Virus record (IMG/VR): IMGVR_UViG_3300027801_000011
Span: 51,310-115,309 of that record
Origin: a virus
DNA length: 64,000 nt
Reading direction: 5' to 3' (one strand)
Under the pieces are notes generated by a model. The model did not search any database, was not told where the DNA came from, and was given only the letters and a program-made list of their open reading frames with translations. The position numbers and the translations under genes are program-made. Below, one piece after another: positions 27,201 to 34,032 of this stretch (its first letter is position 1; each line of letters begins with the position of its first letter).

Positions 27201-27323
27201 ATAACAGAAGCAAAAATGGCCGATGATGCGATTAGTTCTGTACAGTTAAAAACTCTATCAACTCTGTTAATTAAAAATTCTAGTGGTACAACACTGAAAA
27301 CAATGCATACGGCGGGGGCATAA
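24234..27323 (+). CDS. long repeat-built tail fibre protein
   Basis: A 1029-residue protein. Its start (LTTSQTLEEFRLEYNKLQDDV) is a typical phage fibre attachment segment. Most of the chain is a roughly 28-31 residue repeat with consensus (D/N)-x-G-x-IGS-x5-AMTIAS-x-GVVTF-x3-I-x-IK, found about twelve times. Three copies of a second module are interspersed (HETTLSVVNPTADRTVLVPD, EWETTLTITDPTADRTITLP, HETSFAFTNPTADRTITFPD). The C-terminal 33 residues are shared with the protein encoded at 15328. It probably forms a trimeric beta-helical fibre for host contact. No chaperone domain is visible at the C-terminus. The start follows GGAAGG. Confidence 0.82.
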   Translation: MAITASQLTTSQTLEEFRLEYNKLQDDVTILKDNPTFGSNLVFEGAIADAHETTLSVVNPTADRTVLVPDSSGTIFLSDTTPLRIADGGTIGSVSDADSMTIASTGVITFSQKNNFTLGMTVNDGQTIGSVSTAAAMTIASTGIVTFIDDILIKDDGTIGSASATTAMTIGSGGIVTFVDDIIIKDVGTIGSATTPGAMTIAANGTVTFAVGPVYPDGSIVLLDIDIDGGTDIGADLVDADLIIVDDGANGTNRKSAVSRIKTYIADVTLTTPAQPNITSLGTLTTLTVDNVIINGATVGHTGDTDLMTLADQLVTVAGALTATGVVTAGGFTIGSAVINEADLEAIDGITAGTAAASKALVLDANGDIVIADGDKFNFGGGSDMIIYHDAANSYITNKTGIMKLATETSGIAVTIGHTTSEVTIGDNLTVAGNLTVQGTQTVVDTVTMNAANAIIFEGATPDEWETTLTITDPTADRTITLPNETGTVHTSGGSITIPDAGTIGSASSTSAITIASNGVVSFSSHIKIADAGTIGSASATDAMTIASTGIVTFKDDILLKDAGTIGVASSTSAITIASTGIVSFVDDIAIKDGGTIGTATDADSITIASDGVVTLSQRSVHNAGITINNAGEIGSVGDPDAMSITNVGVVTFSQRDIHSAGITLADDGQIGSASDADSIAIASTGLVSFSQGVSLIGDEMELRWYEGSNYVGFAAHSTLAGNQIWKLPVADASSSGDALVSDGAGNLSFSGTVGSNAASFTLIATNTTDATHFPVFVDTATGNENPRTDTGYTYNPNSGTLTSTIFAGNVTGNLTGTVNTAAQGSITSLGTLTSLVIADAGTIGSASDTDAMTISSAGVVTFSSDIVVTGTTTLNGNLVLGDAAADTLTIGATIAGATPLVFEGGTPNDHETSFAFTNPTADRTITFPDQTGTVHTSGGSIQIPDGGTIGTATDADSMTIASAGVVTFSQIPILPASSIPVGALVDDSITEAKMADDAISSVQLKTLSTLLIKNSSGTTLKTMHTAGA
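24490..27150 (+). repeat. about twelve fibre repeats, 28-31 codons each
   Basis: Repeats such as DAGTIGSASATDAMTIASTG + IVTF and DGGTIGTATDADSMTIASAG + VVTF recur through the fibre gene. Several copies are close enough at DNA level (for example the GGAACAATAGGAACTGCTAC stretch near 26020 and 27078) to recombine and change fibre length. Confidence 0.8.
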
Positions 27324-27326
27324 ATA
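27319..27326 (+). promoter_or_regulatory. late promoter CATAAATA
   Basis: CATAAATA contains the fibre gene stop codon (27321-27323). ATAAGGAG follows, 9 nt before the TTG start at 27347. Confidence 0.75.
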
Positions 27327-27346
27327 ATGTATAAGGAGATTATCCA

Positions 27347-28300
27347 TTGACTGTTCGAACGCCATTAAAACTTGACGGAAGTAACGATCTTCAAGAAATG
27401 ACTGCTGGTGAAATTCTTTTGGTACAACAAAAGATGATCTATACCTATGCTGGCAATCCTACTGCACAATTGACATATGTAAGTGCTAGTGGTGCTTTGA
27501 TCGCTGCTATTAGTGATACAAGATTGCAAGCTGGTGCAAGGTCACAGTCTTCAACTGCTTTTGTTGCAGAAGGATCAACTGCTGAACCTTCTACTGTTAC
27601 AGTGTCCCACGATAAAGTAAACTTGGGGTATGTTGTTACAGGAAGTATTGCCAACCCTGCCGATGATGGAACAACTTTCCCTGTGTATTATGATTCCTCT
27701 ACTTCTTCTATTCAAGCAATGACTTTAGCAGATACCTTAGATACCTTTGTGTATCCTGCTGTTGATCTAATGGTTGTTAGTTCTGAAAGTGGAAACACAG
27801 GTGGAACTTATACAATAACAACTTCTGCTACTGCTGCTTCTGGTTACACACAAGTAAGTGCCAATCCTATTTTTACCGACACAAGAGCAAATACGGGCGC
27901 ATATTCTGCTGCTGGTATTCCAGAAACATTAGATCAACCAACTACGATTACAAGTTATTACTTACACAGACGGAATGGTACAGATGTTACGGTCAATGCA
28001 CCACCCTTAGTTATTAACGCTCAGAATGATCTTCAACAGATGAGTGATGCAACAATCGCTTCAGAACTTGCTAATTGGTTGAGATATACAGCGGCCCACA
28101 ATGCTGCTGGTTACAAGATTAATTACCTCATGGCCTCAAGTGGAGGCGCTACAAGAGGAACTGCTATTGTTGATACTAGACTAAATGGTGCTGGTGCTTA
28201 TGGAACATTACAAGTTGGTGATGATTACCGTTCACAAGAATTTCCAAATGGATCAGCTGCAACCATAGCTACGTATAACCTACGTATAGTTAAAGCATAA
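27347..28300 (+). CDS. structural/fibre-associated protein with internal duplication
   Basis: A 317-residue protein with a TTG start, chosen because AAGGAG (27333-27338) sits at good distance and no ATG is available. Residues about 5-65 (PLKLDGSNDLQEMTAGEILL ... AAISDTRLQAGA) are repeated in diverged form near the C-terminus (PLVINAQNDLQQMSDATIAS ... TAIVDTRLNGAGA, about 28001-28200). The middle is Thr/Ser-rich beta sequence. Proteins of this type lie behind the tail fibres of marine T4-like phages and are probably virion components. The exact role is unknown. Confidence 0.72.
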   Translation: MTVRTPLKLDGSNDLQEMTAGEILLVQQKMIYTYAGNPTAQLTYVSASGALIAAISDTRLQAGARSQSSTAFVAEGSTAEPSTVTVSHDKVNLGYVVTGSIANPADDGTTFPVYYDSSTSSIQAMTLADTLDTFVYPAVDLMVVSSESGNTGGTYTITTSATAASGYTQVSANPIFTDTRANTGAYSAAGIPETLDQPTTITSYYLHRRNGTDVTVNAPPLVINAQNDLQQMSDATIASELANWLRYTAAHNAAGYKINYLMASSGGATRGTAIVDTRLNGAGAYGTLQVGDDYRSQEFPNGSAATIATYNLRIVKA

Positions 28301-28303
28301 ATA
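28296..28303 (+). promoter_or_regulatory. late promoter CATAAATA
   Basis: CATAAATA contains the preceding stop codon (28298-28300); GATAGGAGATAATA precedes the ATG at 28321. Confidence 0.75.
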
Positions 28304-28320
28304 AAGGATAGGAGATAATA

Positions 28321-28896
28321 ATGGCTGATAACGACTATAAACCGATTGCCGGTGAACCTTTCCCTTTTTGTGGTAGGATCGTAGAGGCATACTATACGAA
28401 TCCAGAATTGGATACGGTAGCTGTTCTGTGGCATGATACAGGCGATTCAGCTGAAACACAAACATTGCGAGAGTATTACATTGCAGTTGATGAGGAAAAT
28501 GAACAATTTCAGTATCTACTGAAGGAATTTAGTTATGACTCTATTGATGAGTGTACACGTGATCGCAATGAAGCAACCAGAACAGAATTTAGAGATGCTT
28601 TTCATAGGTATGCTACAGAGAATAATTTATATGGTCATGGGGATGATGGAACCAATCGGGCGCCTGAACCAGAAGCAATGGTAGCGCCGGCAGAAGAAAC
28701 TATGCCATCTGTAGATATTATGTTTGAGTATGATGAAGAAGATGAAGTCCAAAAAGAATCTTTGTTTAAAATGAAACTAAAAATGTTCGAACAGGACGTA
28801 ATCCAAAAAAGCAAAGCAAAGGTTAAAAAAGCTGCAATCCGTAAAGCAAAAACTCCATTGGAGGCTCTAGTAGCATATTCCGCTTTTATCAAATAG
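28321..28896 (+). CDS. acidic protein of unknown function
   Basis: A 191-residue protein in three parts: a beta-rich N-terminal domain (GEPFPFCGRIVEAYYTNPEL, DTVAVLWHDTG), an acidic low-complexity linker (about 105-145), and a lysine-rich helical tail (residues 150-185). No family was recognised, although similar acidic proteins follow fibre genes in marine T4-like phages. It has its own late promoter and is the last gene before the sigma70-driven accessory island, so it probably belongs with the virion genes. Confidence 0.68.
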   Translation: MADNDYKPIAGEPFPFCGRIVEAYYTNPELDTVAVLWHDTGDSAETQTLREYYIAVDEENEQFQYLLKEFSYDSIDECTRDRNEATRTEFRDAFHRYATENNLYGHGDDGTNRAPEPEAMVAPAEETMPSVDIMFEYDEEDEVQKESLFKMKLKMFEQDVIQKSKAKVKKAAIRKAKTPLEALVAYSAFIK

Positions 28897-28900
28897 GTAC

Positions 28901-28929
28901 TTGACTTTAATTATAACTTGTGATATGAT
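28901..28929 (+). promoter_or_regulatory. sigma70-type promoter of the accessory island
   Basis: TTGACT (28901-28906), a 17-bp spacer and TATGAT (28924-28929), in the same GTACTTGAC context as early promoters P2 and P3. It starts transcription near 28936, just before the carbamoyltransferase gene. It is the only strong host-type promoter seen in the island. Confidence 0.8.
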
Positions 28930-28952
28930 GTTCTTATTTGTGGGAGTAGGTG

Positions 28953-30290
28953 ATGAATATACTAGGGATATCTGAGGGATTTCATGATGCAAGCGTGTGT
29001 TTAATCAGAGGTCACACTATTGTACATGCTTCCCATGCTGAGAGATACAGCGGAGTCAAAAACGACAAATGGGTACATCCTTCCCAATGGCCTGTTTCAG
29101 ATCGCAATCAACCAGACATAGTTGCATACTATGAGAAACCTTTTCGTAAAAACCTAAGACGTTTGTATGCTGGACAATCCTGGCAAACCCCCAGAGTTAA
29201 TTATGACTTTAATTACGGACACCATGAATCTCATGCGGCCGCTGGGTATTATACGTCACCCTTCAATGAATGTAATATTCTAGTTATCGATGCTATCGGT
29301 GAATGGGATACTATTTCTATATGGAAGGCAAAAGATGATAAGATGACTAAGTTGCAGTCATGGAAATATCCGTATTCTCTTGGCCTCCTCTATTCTGCAA
29401 TCACCCAACGTATAGGACTAAAACCCAACGAAGATGAATATATCACGATGGGGATGTCTGCTTATGGAGAACCCAAGTATAATTTAGAAGATCAACTGTG
29501 GGAGAACAATCATAAGGGATGTGGAGACATATACCCAAAAGCCACCTCAGAAGACCTGGCAGCATCCGTTCAGCTGCTCTATGAGAGGGAGTTACTTAAA
29601 CTTGTGGACTTATGTCCCAGTGAAAATCTAGTAATTATGGGAGGGTGTGCTTTAAATTGTGCAGCTAATTCTAAGATAAAAGGAAAGAATATCTGGATCA
29701 TGCCCGCCCCTGGCGATGCTGGTTCTGCTATTGGGGCAGCGGCCTTAGTTCTAAAGACAAAACTAAAGTGGCGAAATCCTTATCTTGGTTATCCTATAAT
29801 GCAAGGTTTACATTTGAACGAAATAATAGAAACATTAGAAACAAATAAGATTGTTGGTATTGCAAATGGTAGGGCAGAGTTTGGGCCCAGGGCATTAGGT
29901 AATCGATCTCTTCTTGCTGATCCACGATATGATATAAAGGATACTGTGAATAAGATCAAACGCAGACAGTTGTTTCGTCCTTTCGCACCAGCAATTCTGG
30001 AAGAGTATGCAGACGAATACTTTGAGGGCCCTATGAATGAGTACATGCAATTTGTCGCAAAAGCAAAGCATGACTATAGTTCTGTTACTCATGTTGATGG
30101 CACTGCCAGAGTGCAAGTAGTGAAGAAAAATTGTGGTTCACAAATAAGACAAATATTAGAGGTGTGGTATGAAAAGACAGGATGTCCTATGTTACTCAAT
30201 ACCTCTTTAAATATTAAAGGCAAACCTATGGTTAATACGTGGGAAGACGCCCAACAATGGAGTAAGTTATATAATGTCCCTGTTTTCTAA
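28953..30290 (+). CDS. NodU/TobZ-family carbamoyltransferase
   Basis: A 445-residue protein with both domains of O-carbamoyltransferases. The N-terminal Kae1-like domain starts ILGISEGFHDASVCLI, carries HHESHAAAGYY (90-100) that binds carbamoyl-adenylate and metal, and GGCALNC (230-236). The C-terminal domain carries GPRALGNRS (311-319) and FRPFAP (341-346). The family transfers carbamoyl from carbamoyl phosphate, with ATP, to hydroxyls of sugars or antibiotics. It is shorter than bacterial relatives (about 550-600) but no core motif is missing. ATG 28953 follows GGGAGTAGGTG. The last 17 nt overlap the SGNH gene. Its acceptor here is unknown; a glycan made by neighbouring glycosyltransferases is a reasonable guess. 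Confidence 0.9.
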   Translation: MNILGISEGFHDASVCLIRGHTIVHASHAERYSGVKNDKWVHPSQWPVSDRNQPDIVAYYEKPFRKNLRRLYAGQSWQTPRVNYDFNYGHHESHAAAGYYTSPFNECNILVIDAIGEWDTISIWKAKDDKMTKLQSWKYPYSLGLLYSAITQRIGLKPNEDEYITMGMSAYGEPKYNLEDQLWENNHKGCGDIYPKATSEDLAASVQLLYERELLKLVDLCPSENLVIMGGCALNCAANSKIKGKNIWIMPAPGDAGSAIGAAALVLKTKLKWRNPYLGYPIMQGLHLNEIIETLETNKIVGIANGRAEFGPRALGNRSLLADPRYDIKDTVNKIKRRQLFRPFAPAILEEYADEYFEGPMNEYMQFVAKAKHDYSSVTHVDGTARVQVVKKNCGSQIRQILEVWYEKTGCPMLLNTSLNIKGKPMVNTWEDAQQWSKLYNVPVF

Positions 30291-31080
30291 ACGCAAGAAG
30301 TTAATTATAGGTGGTTGTTCCTACACAGACAACTATGCAGAAAAACAAAAGATGCCAGAGTTTCCTATATGGGGAGAAGTTCTAGCTGATAAGTTGGATA
30401 TGGATTTGATTAATCTAGCATCGTGTGGTTATAGTAATAAAGCAATTTATCACACTCTTACAGAATCTATGCTAACCAATAAGAACGTAGGTCTAGTTGT
30501 TTCTATGTGGAGTGAATGGCAGAGGTTTGGAGCCTATGTAGATGTGAGCACGAAAATGTTAAACAGACACCCGTGGAGATGCTTTCTACCAGAAAGAACT
30601 GTTAAGGACGCTGAATGGCACGATCAATTTTATACGAATGGAACTATCAATCCAAAGAAGCAAGGACTAAAATACGATATAAGTAAAGCAATTATTGCAA
30701 AGGGACTTGACTCTATTAAAGCCGGCACGGTTGAAACCTTGGGTTATATGTATGCTTTTCAAAACGCATGTGAACAAGAGGGAGTAGACTACTTACAAAT
30801 ACAGGGATGTCAACCTCTGATGAGCAAATCAGAACCAATGAATGGTATGCAGTATAGAGAATTGTGCAATCATATTATTGAAAGTCCCTACATCGAAAGA
30901 ATGAGTAGTGCCTTTATGGGTTGGCCGATTGATGAACGAATTGGTGGTTATAGTATCGACAACAAATTAAAAGACGAACACAGGTTCAGTCCAGAAGATA
31001 CACACCCGAATGAAGAAGGCCACCTATTAATGGCAGAAAGGATATTTGAAGAATATGAAAAAATATATACTGAAACTTAA
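30274..31080 (+). CDS. SGNH/GDSL-like hydrolase or acyl-transferase A
   Basis: A 268-residue protein with an SGNH fold pattern. Block I is IIGGCSYTDN with nucleophile Ser16, followed by INLASCGYSNKAI with block II Gly and block III Asn. A C-terminal EDTHPNEEGH (241-250) supplies the catalytic Asp/His. It has a family-specific VVSMWSEWQRF segment and a MGWPIDERIGGYSID segment, both shared with the gene at 31225. SGNH enzymes deacylate or acylate glycans and lipids. There is no signal peptide, so it is cytosolic. It overlaps the carbamoyltransferase gene by 17 nt and is part of a continuous operon. Confidence 0.78.
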   Translation: MSLFSKRKKLIIGGCSYTDNYAEKQKMPEFPIWGEVLADKLDMDLINLASCGYSNKAIYHTLTESMLTNKNVGLVVSMWSEWQRFGAYVDVSTKMLNRHPWRCFLPERTVKDAEWHDQFYTNGTINPKKQGLKYDISKAIIAKGLDSIKAGTVETLGYMYAFQNACEQEGVDYLQIQGCQPLMSKSEPMNGMQYRELCNHIIESPYIERMSSAFMGWPIDERIGGYSIDNKLKDEHRFSPEDTHPNEEGHLLMAERIFEEYEKIYTET

Positions 31081-31228
31081 ACTATTCTTATCTGGATTTA
31101 AAAGGCAGAATAATAAAGAAGAAGCTGGATTCATATATGAATTTGATGATAAGAGATTTAAAGACCTTACACAAGAAGAACAGGGGATACAGGTTCAGAA
31201 AAACTGGAACAGGTATATGAAGAAATGA
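31055..31228 (+). CDS. small lysine-rich protein, unknown function
   Basis: A 57-residue protein. The N-terminal helix is basic (MKKYILKLKLFLSGFKRQ), followed by an acidic part and a C-terminal RYMKK. There is no recognised domain; the N-terminus could associate with membranes. The start overlaps the end of the first SGNH gene and its stop overlaps the next ATG (ATGA at 31225). This is typical of real co-translated genes and is the main support for it. Confidence 0.5.
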   Translation: MKKYILKLKLFLSGFKRQNNKEEAGFIYEFDDKRFKDLTQEEQGIQVQKNWNRYMKK

Positions 31229-31950
31229 AATTAGTAGCAATAGGAGATAGTTATACTATTAATGGTTCATGGCCAGACCTGTTAGCTGAAAAACTTGATA
31301 TGGAATGTATTAACTTTGGAGGCGATGGATCAGGCAATCAATTTATCATATCTAAAGTGTTAGATACTTTATTGCTTGAAGATGTTGGGTTGGTTGTTGT
31401 TCAATGGAGCGAATGGCAAAGGTTAGATTTCGAACATCACCCTAAGAGAAATAAGGGCTGGACTTCATTACACCCACATAGAGACAACTCTAGAGTAGAA
31501 AAATATCCCATGAGTTTAGAAGGAAGATGGACTATGATGGAGTATAGTAATTTTGTAGCATCTACTATGCTTTCCCTTAGACTCTTTGTCATTGCTCAGA
31601 AACTATTAAAAGATATTCCTCACCTTATGATGCAAGGGCCATATCCCCTAATTCAACCACAATATGACATGGGTAGAGCCGAGAGTTATAAATGGAACTA
31701 TAGTGAGGAAATGAAAAAGGTGTATTCAAACTGCTTAGATCATCAGCTAATGAATCAGATAGAAGAGGACACGTTTATCGGTTGGCCAATAATTGGAATG
31801 GGTGGATATAGTATGGACGGACTACTTGACGAAAATGATAGTACGAGACAAAAATACAGACAGGGCAACAACAACAGCACCCCCAATGATGCTGGAAATG
31901 AGATGATTTCGAAGGATATATATAAAGTATATAAGAAGGTTTATGGATGA
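31225..31950 (+). CDS. SGNH-like paralogue B lacking the catalytic His
   Basis: A 241-residue protein. LVAIGDSYTING gives the GDS block with Ser9, INFGGDGSGNQFI gives blocks II/III, and VVVQWSEWQRL plus IGWPIIGMGGYSMD mark it as a close paralogue of the protein encoded at 30274. The C-terminal block reads STPNDAGNEM where the paralogue has DTHPNEEGH, so the catalytic His (and Asp) are replaced. It may be inactive, have a different mechanism, or act as a binding partner of the active copy. It is the first member of a tight run of ATGA-type overlaps with its neighbours. Confidence 0.75.
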   Translation: MKLVAIGDSYTINGSWPDLLAEKLDMECINFGGDGSGNQFIISKVLDTLLLEDVGLVVVQWSEWQRLDFEHHPKRNKGWTSLHPHRDNSRVEKYPMSLEGRWTMMEYSNFVASTMLSLRLFVIAQKLLKDIPHLMMQGPYPLIQPQYDMGRAESYKWNYSEEMKKVYSNCLDHQLMNQIEEDTFIGWPIIGMGGYSMDGLLDENDSTRQKYRQGNNNSTPNDAGNEMISKDIYKVYKKVYG

Positions 31951-32699
31951 ATACAATATTATGCGTAAGGTGGGGTGACAAGTATGATCATACCTATGTT
32001 GAAAAACTAAAGGAACAGTGCGAACAAAATTGCTCTGTTCCATTTAACTTCTACTGTCTCACAGACAAACCAACTAAGCCATATGATATAAAACTTCCAA
32101 CTGAGTTGGATGAGTACTACTTAGAGGATCGTGGATTCTTTTGGGCGTATAGGAAGTATTATGCATTTGCATTGGCTGGTGATGATAATAAACTAAACGT
32201 AAAACATTTTTCTAGAATTAAGGGCGACAAATTCTTGCTGTTAGACCTTGATGTTATCATACACCAAGACCTTAAATATTTCTTTGATCTTCCTATGGAC
32301 AAGCCTTGGATGGTACGTGGATGGTGGAATAACATAGATACAGTTAAACAAAACTTTGCTAAACACAAATCTACGCCTCTTAACTCTTCCGTGATACGAT
32401 GGGATCGTGGGCAATTAGAAAGTGTCTATAAGAAAATCAAAACAAATGCTGAAGTAATCTTCTTTACATACCCCAGTGCCGATAACTATTTTAATCATCA
32501 CTGGTATAACTGTTGGGATGAAGACAAGGGATTCTTTAAAGCTTTCCCCAAAGGTGACGTATACTCTTGGTATAAGGGTAATGTATATCCTCATGATATG
32601 GCACCAAAGAAAATAAGAGAAGATCATAAAATATGTCTATTCAATAACTCTGGATATGATGAAGGCGACAACGATGATGAGATAAAGGAACTATGGTGA
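31947..32699 (+). CDS. GT-A glycosyltransferase-like protein A
   Basis: A 250-residue protein beginning MNTILCVRWGDKYDHTYVEK. A DLD motif follows beta-strands at residues 98-104 (LLDLDVII); this is the metal/nucleotide-sugar binding DxD of GT-A enzymes such as GT8. A YCLTD strand precedes it and an RGWW acceptor-side segment follows. It is paralogous to the protein encoded at 36836 (shared R-x-GDKY start, DxD, and GWW). It probably transfers a sugar from a nucleotide donor in the cytosol. The acceptor is unknown. It overlaps both neighbours by a few bases. Confidence 0.72.
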   Translation: MNTILCVRWGDKYDHTYVEKLKEQCEQNCSVPFNFYCLTDKPTKPYDIKLPTELDEYYLEDRGFFWAYRKYYAFALAGDDNKLNVKHFSRIKGDKFLLLDLDVIIHQDLKYFFDLPMDKPWMVRGWWNNIDTVKQNFAKHKSTPLNSSVIRWDRGQLESVYKKIKTNAEVIFFTYPSADNYFNHHWYNCWDEDKGFFKAFPKGDVYSWYKGNVYPHDMAPKKIREDHKICLFNNSGYDEGDNDDEIKELW

Positions 32700-33343
32700 A
32701 TTATATAAAGTACACGCCTGAACTGGCAAACGATTGGAAACAAGCAGCTGCAGATGTTAAGAAAGATTACCCCCATCAGTTCAGACGCACTTTAGACGCT
32801 AGTACGGAATCTCAATTAAAAAGTAAACTATGGCTCGTTAACACCTTAAAAGAATTGGCGATGGATTCGTTGATACCAGACAACCCCCGTGTTGCTTTGG
32901 TAGGTGGCTGGTTTGCGAACTACCTAACACCTTTATTGTTTGATGTAATGTATGCTAAACAGGTATTCAATTATGAGATTGATAATGATGCAAAAGAAAT
33001 AAGCTACAAATACAATAAGAGATATAAGGATTCAGATAAATATCAATGTTCTGTTAAAGACGTTATGATGAAGTCTTTAGGAGACAACTATGATATTATT
33101 ATTAATTGTTCATGTGAACACATGTTTCCCATGACAAAATTCTATGAATGGAATCCAGACTTGCCTGATCCAGTGTATGTCTTACAATCCACAGATGAAG
33201 ACTGCTTTGATGATCATATCAATTGTGTGAGCTCCCCCGAAGAGTTAGCAAAACAAAACAGAATAACAGAAGTGTTATATTCGGGAACGAAGAAGTTACC
33301 TAACGGAATGAACCGTTTTATGGTTATAGGATATCCTTCATGA
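32693..33343 (+). CDS. SAM-dependent methyltransferase-like protein
   Basis: A 216-residue protein with a class I methyltransferase pattern. RVALVGGWFANYL (66-78) resembles motif I (V-x-GGxxG-like), followed by NYEIDNDAKEI (93-103) with acidic motif II, DVMM (123-126), and YDIIINCSCEHM (133-144) as motif IV. Motif I is not perfectly canonical, so activity is uncertain. The target could be a sugar or small molecule. It overlaps the glycosyltransferase gene by 7 nt (ATGGTGA) and the next gene by 4 nt. Confidence 0.68.
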   Translation: MVNYIKYTPELANDWKQAAADVKKDYPHQFRRTLDASTESQLKSKLWLVNTLKELAMDSLIPDNPRVALVGGWFANYLTPLLFDVMYAKQVFNYEIDNDAKEISYKYNKRYKDSDKYQCSVKDVMMKSLGDNYDIIINCSCEHMFPMTKFYEWNPDLPDPVYVLQSTDEDCFDDHINCVSSPEELAKQNRITEVLYSGTKKLPNGMNRFMVIGYPS

Positions 33344-34032
33344 CAATTGTCGAGTGGTGCAGAGAGAATGATGTTTGGTATCTTAAAATGGATATAGAGA
33401 TACCAGAAGTATGCATTAAAGAAGCACAAGCAGTATACGATGAAGGGTTCTTTGTAGATCACAGATATGGAGATGGAGATGGTTGGCGTTCTGCTGCAAT
33501 ACATAGCTTCGTCCACGAAGACGCAAAAGATACCAGCATGGGTTGGCATCATACTAAAAACCCAGATGGCCATGGCTTACACGAAAGCAAAGTTAAATGG
33601 GGGTGGACTGAAATTGCAGAAACTGCTCCAGAGACTAAGAGGTGGTTAGAAGACTTTCCACACAAGTCTTATAGACGTTTACGTTTCATGTTATTGGAAC
33701 CACAGGGACGTATAGTAGCCCACAACGATTCTAATAAAAAAAGAGATGACGAAGGAAGAACTAGAAACATTGCTGGTGCAATAAACCTTGCGTTCTACCA
33801 ACCAAAAAATTGTTATCTGAGAAGGGTAGATACTAAAGAAGAGTTGCCCTTTCAAAACTGTACAGGGTTTTGGTTCGACAATGGTGTACACCACGAAGCA
33901 TATAACGCCTCTGAAGAAAATAGATTTCACTTTATTATGCATGGTGGATTTAATTCAGAGCGTAAAGAACTTATGAAGAGGTCGCTTGCAAAGCAATTTG
34001 GCAACGATGTTCTGAAGGAAATTGATGAGTAA
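33340..34032 (+). CDS. Asp/Asn beta-hydroxylase-like 2OG oxygenase
   Basis: A 230-residue protein. YRRLRFMLLEPQGRIVAHND carries HxD at His128-Asp130, followed by INLAFYQPKNC and the distal FDNGVHHEAYN (His184/185) and ENRFHFIMHGGF with the 2OG-binding Arg195. This order is that of the aspartyl/asparaginyl beta-hydroxylase family. The N-terminal 110 residues, including a His-rich GMGWHHTKN-type loop, are not assigned. It is the fourth 2OG oxygenase in the window and unrelated in detail to the three at 2.1-4.0 kb. It may hydroxylate a peptide or a small metabolite made by the island. Confidence 0.78.
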   Translation: MTIVEWCRENDVWYLKMDIEIPEVCIKEAQAVYDEGFFVDHRYGDGDGWRSAAIHSFVHEDAKDTSMGWHHTKNPDGHGLHESKVKWGWTEIAETAPETKRWLEDFPHKSYRRLRFMLLEPQGRIVAHNDSNKKRDDEGRTRNIAGAINLAFYQPKNCYLRRVDTKEELPFQNCTGFWFDNGVHHEAYNASEENRFHFIMHGGFNSERKELMKRSLAKQFGNDVLKEIDE

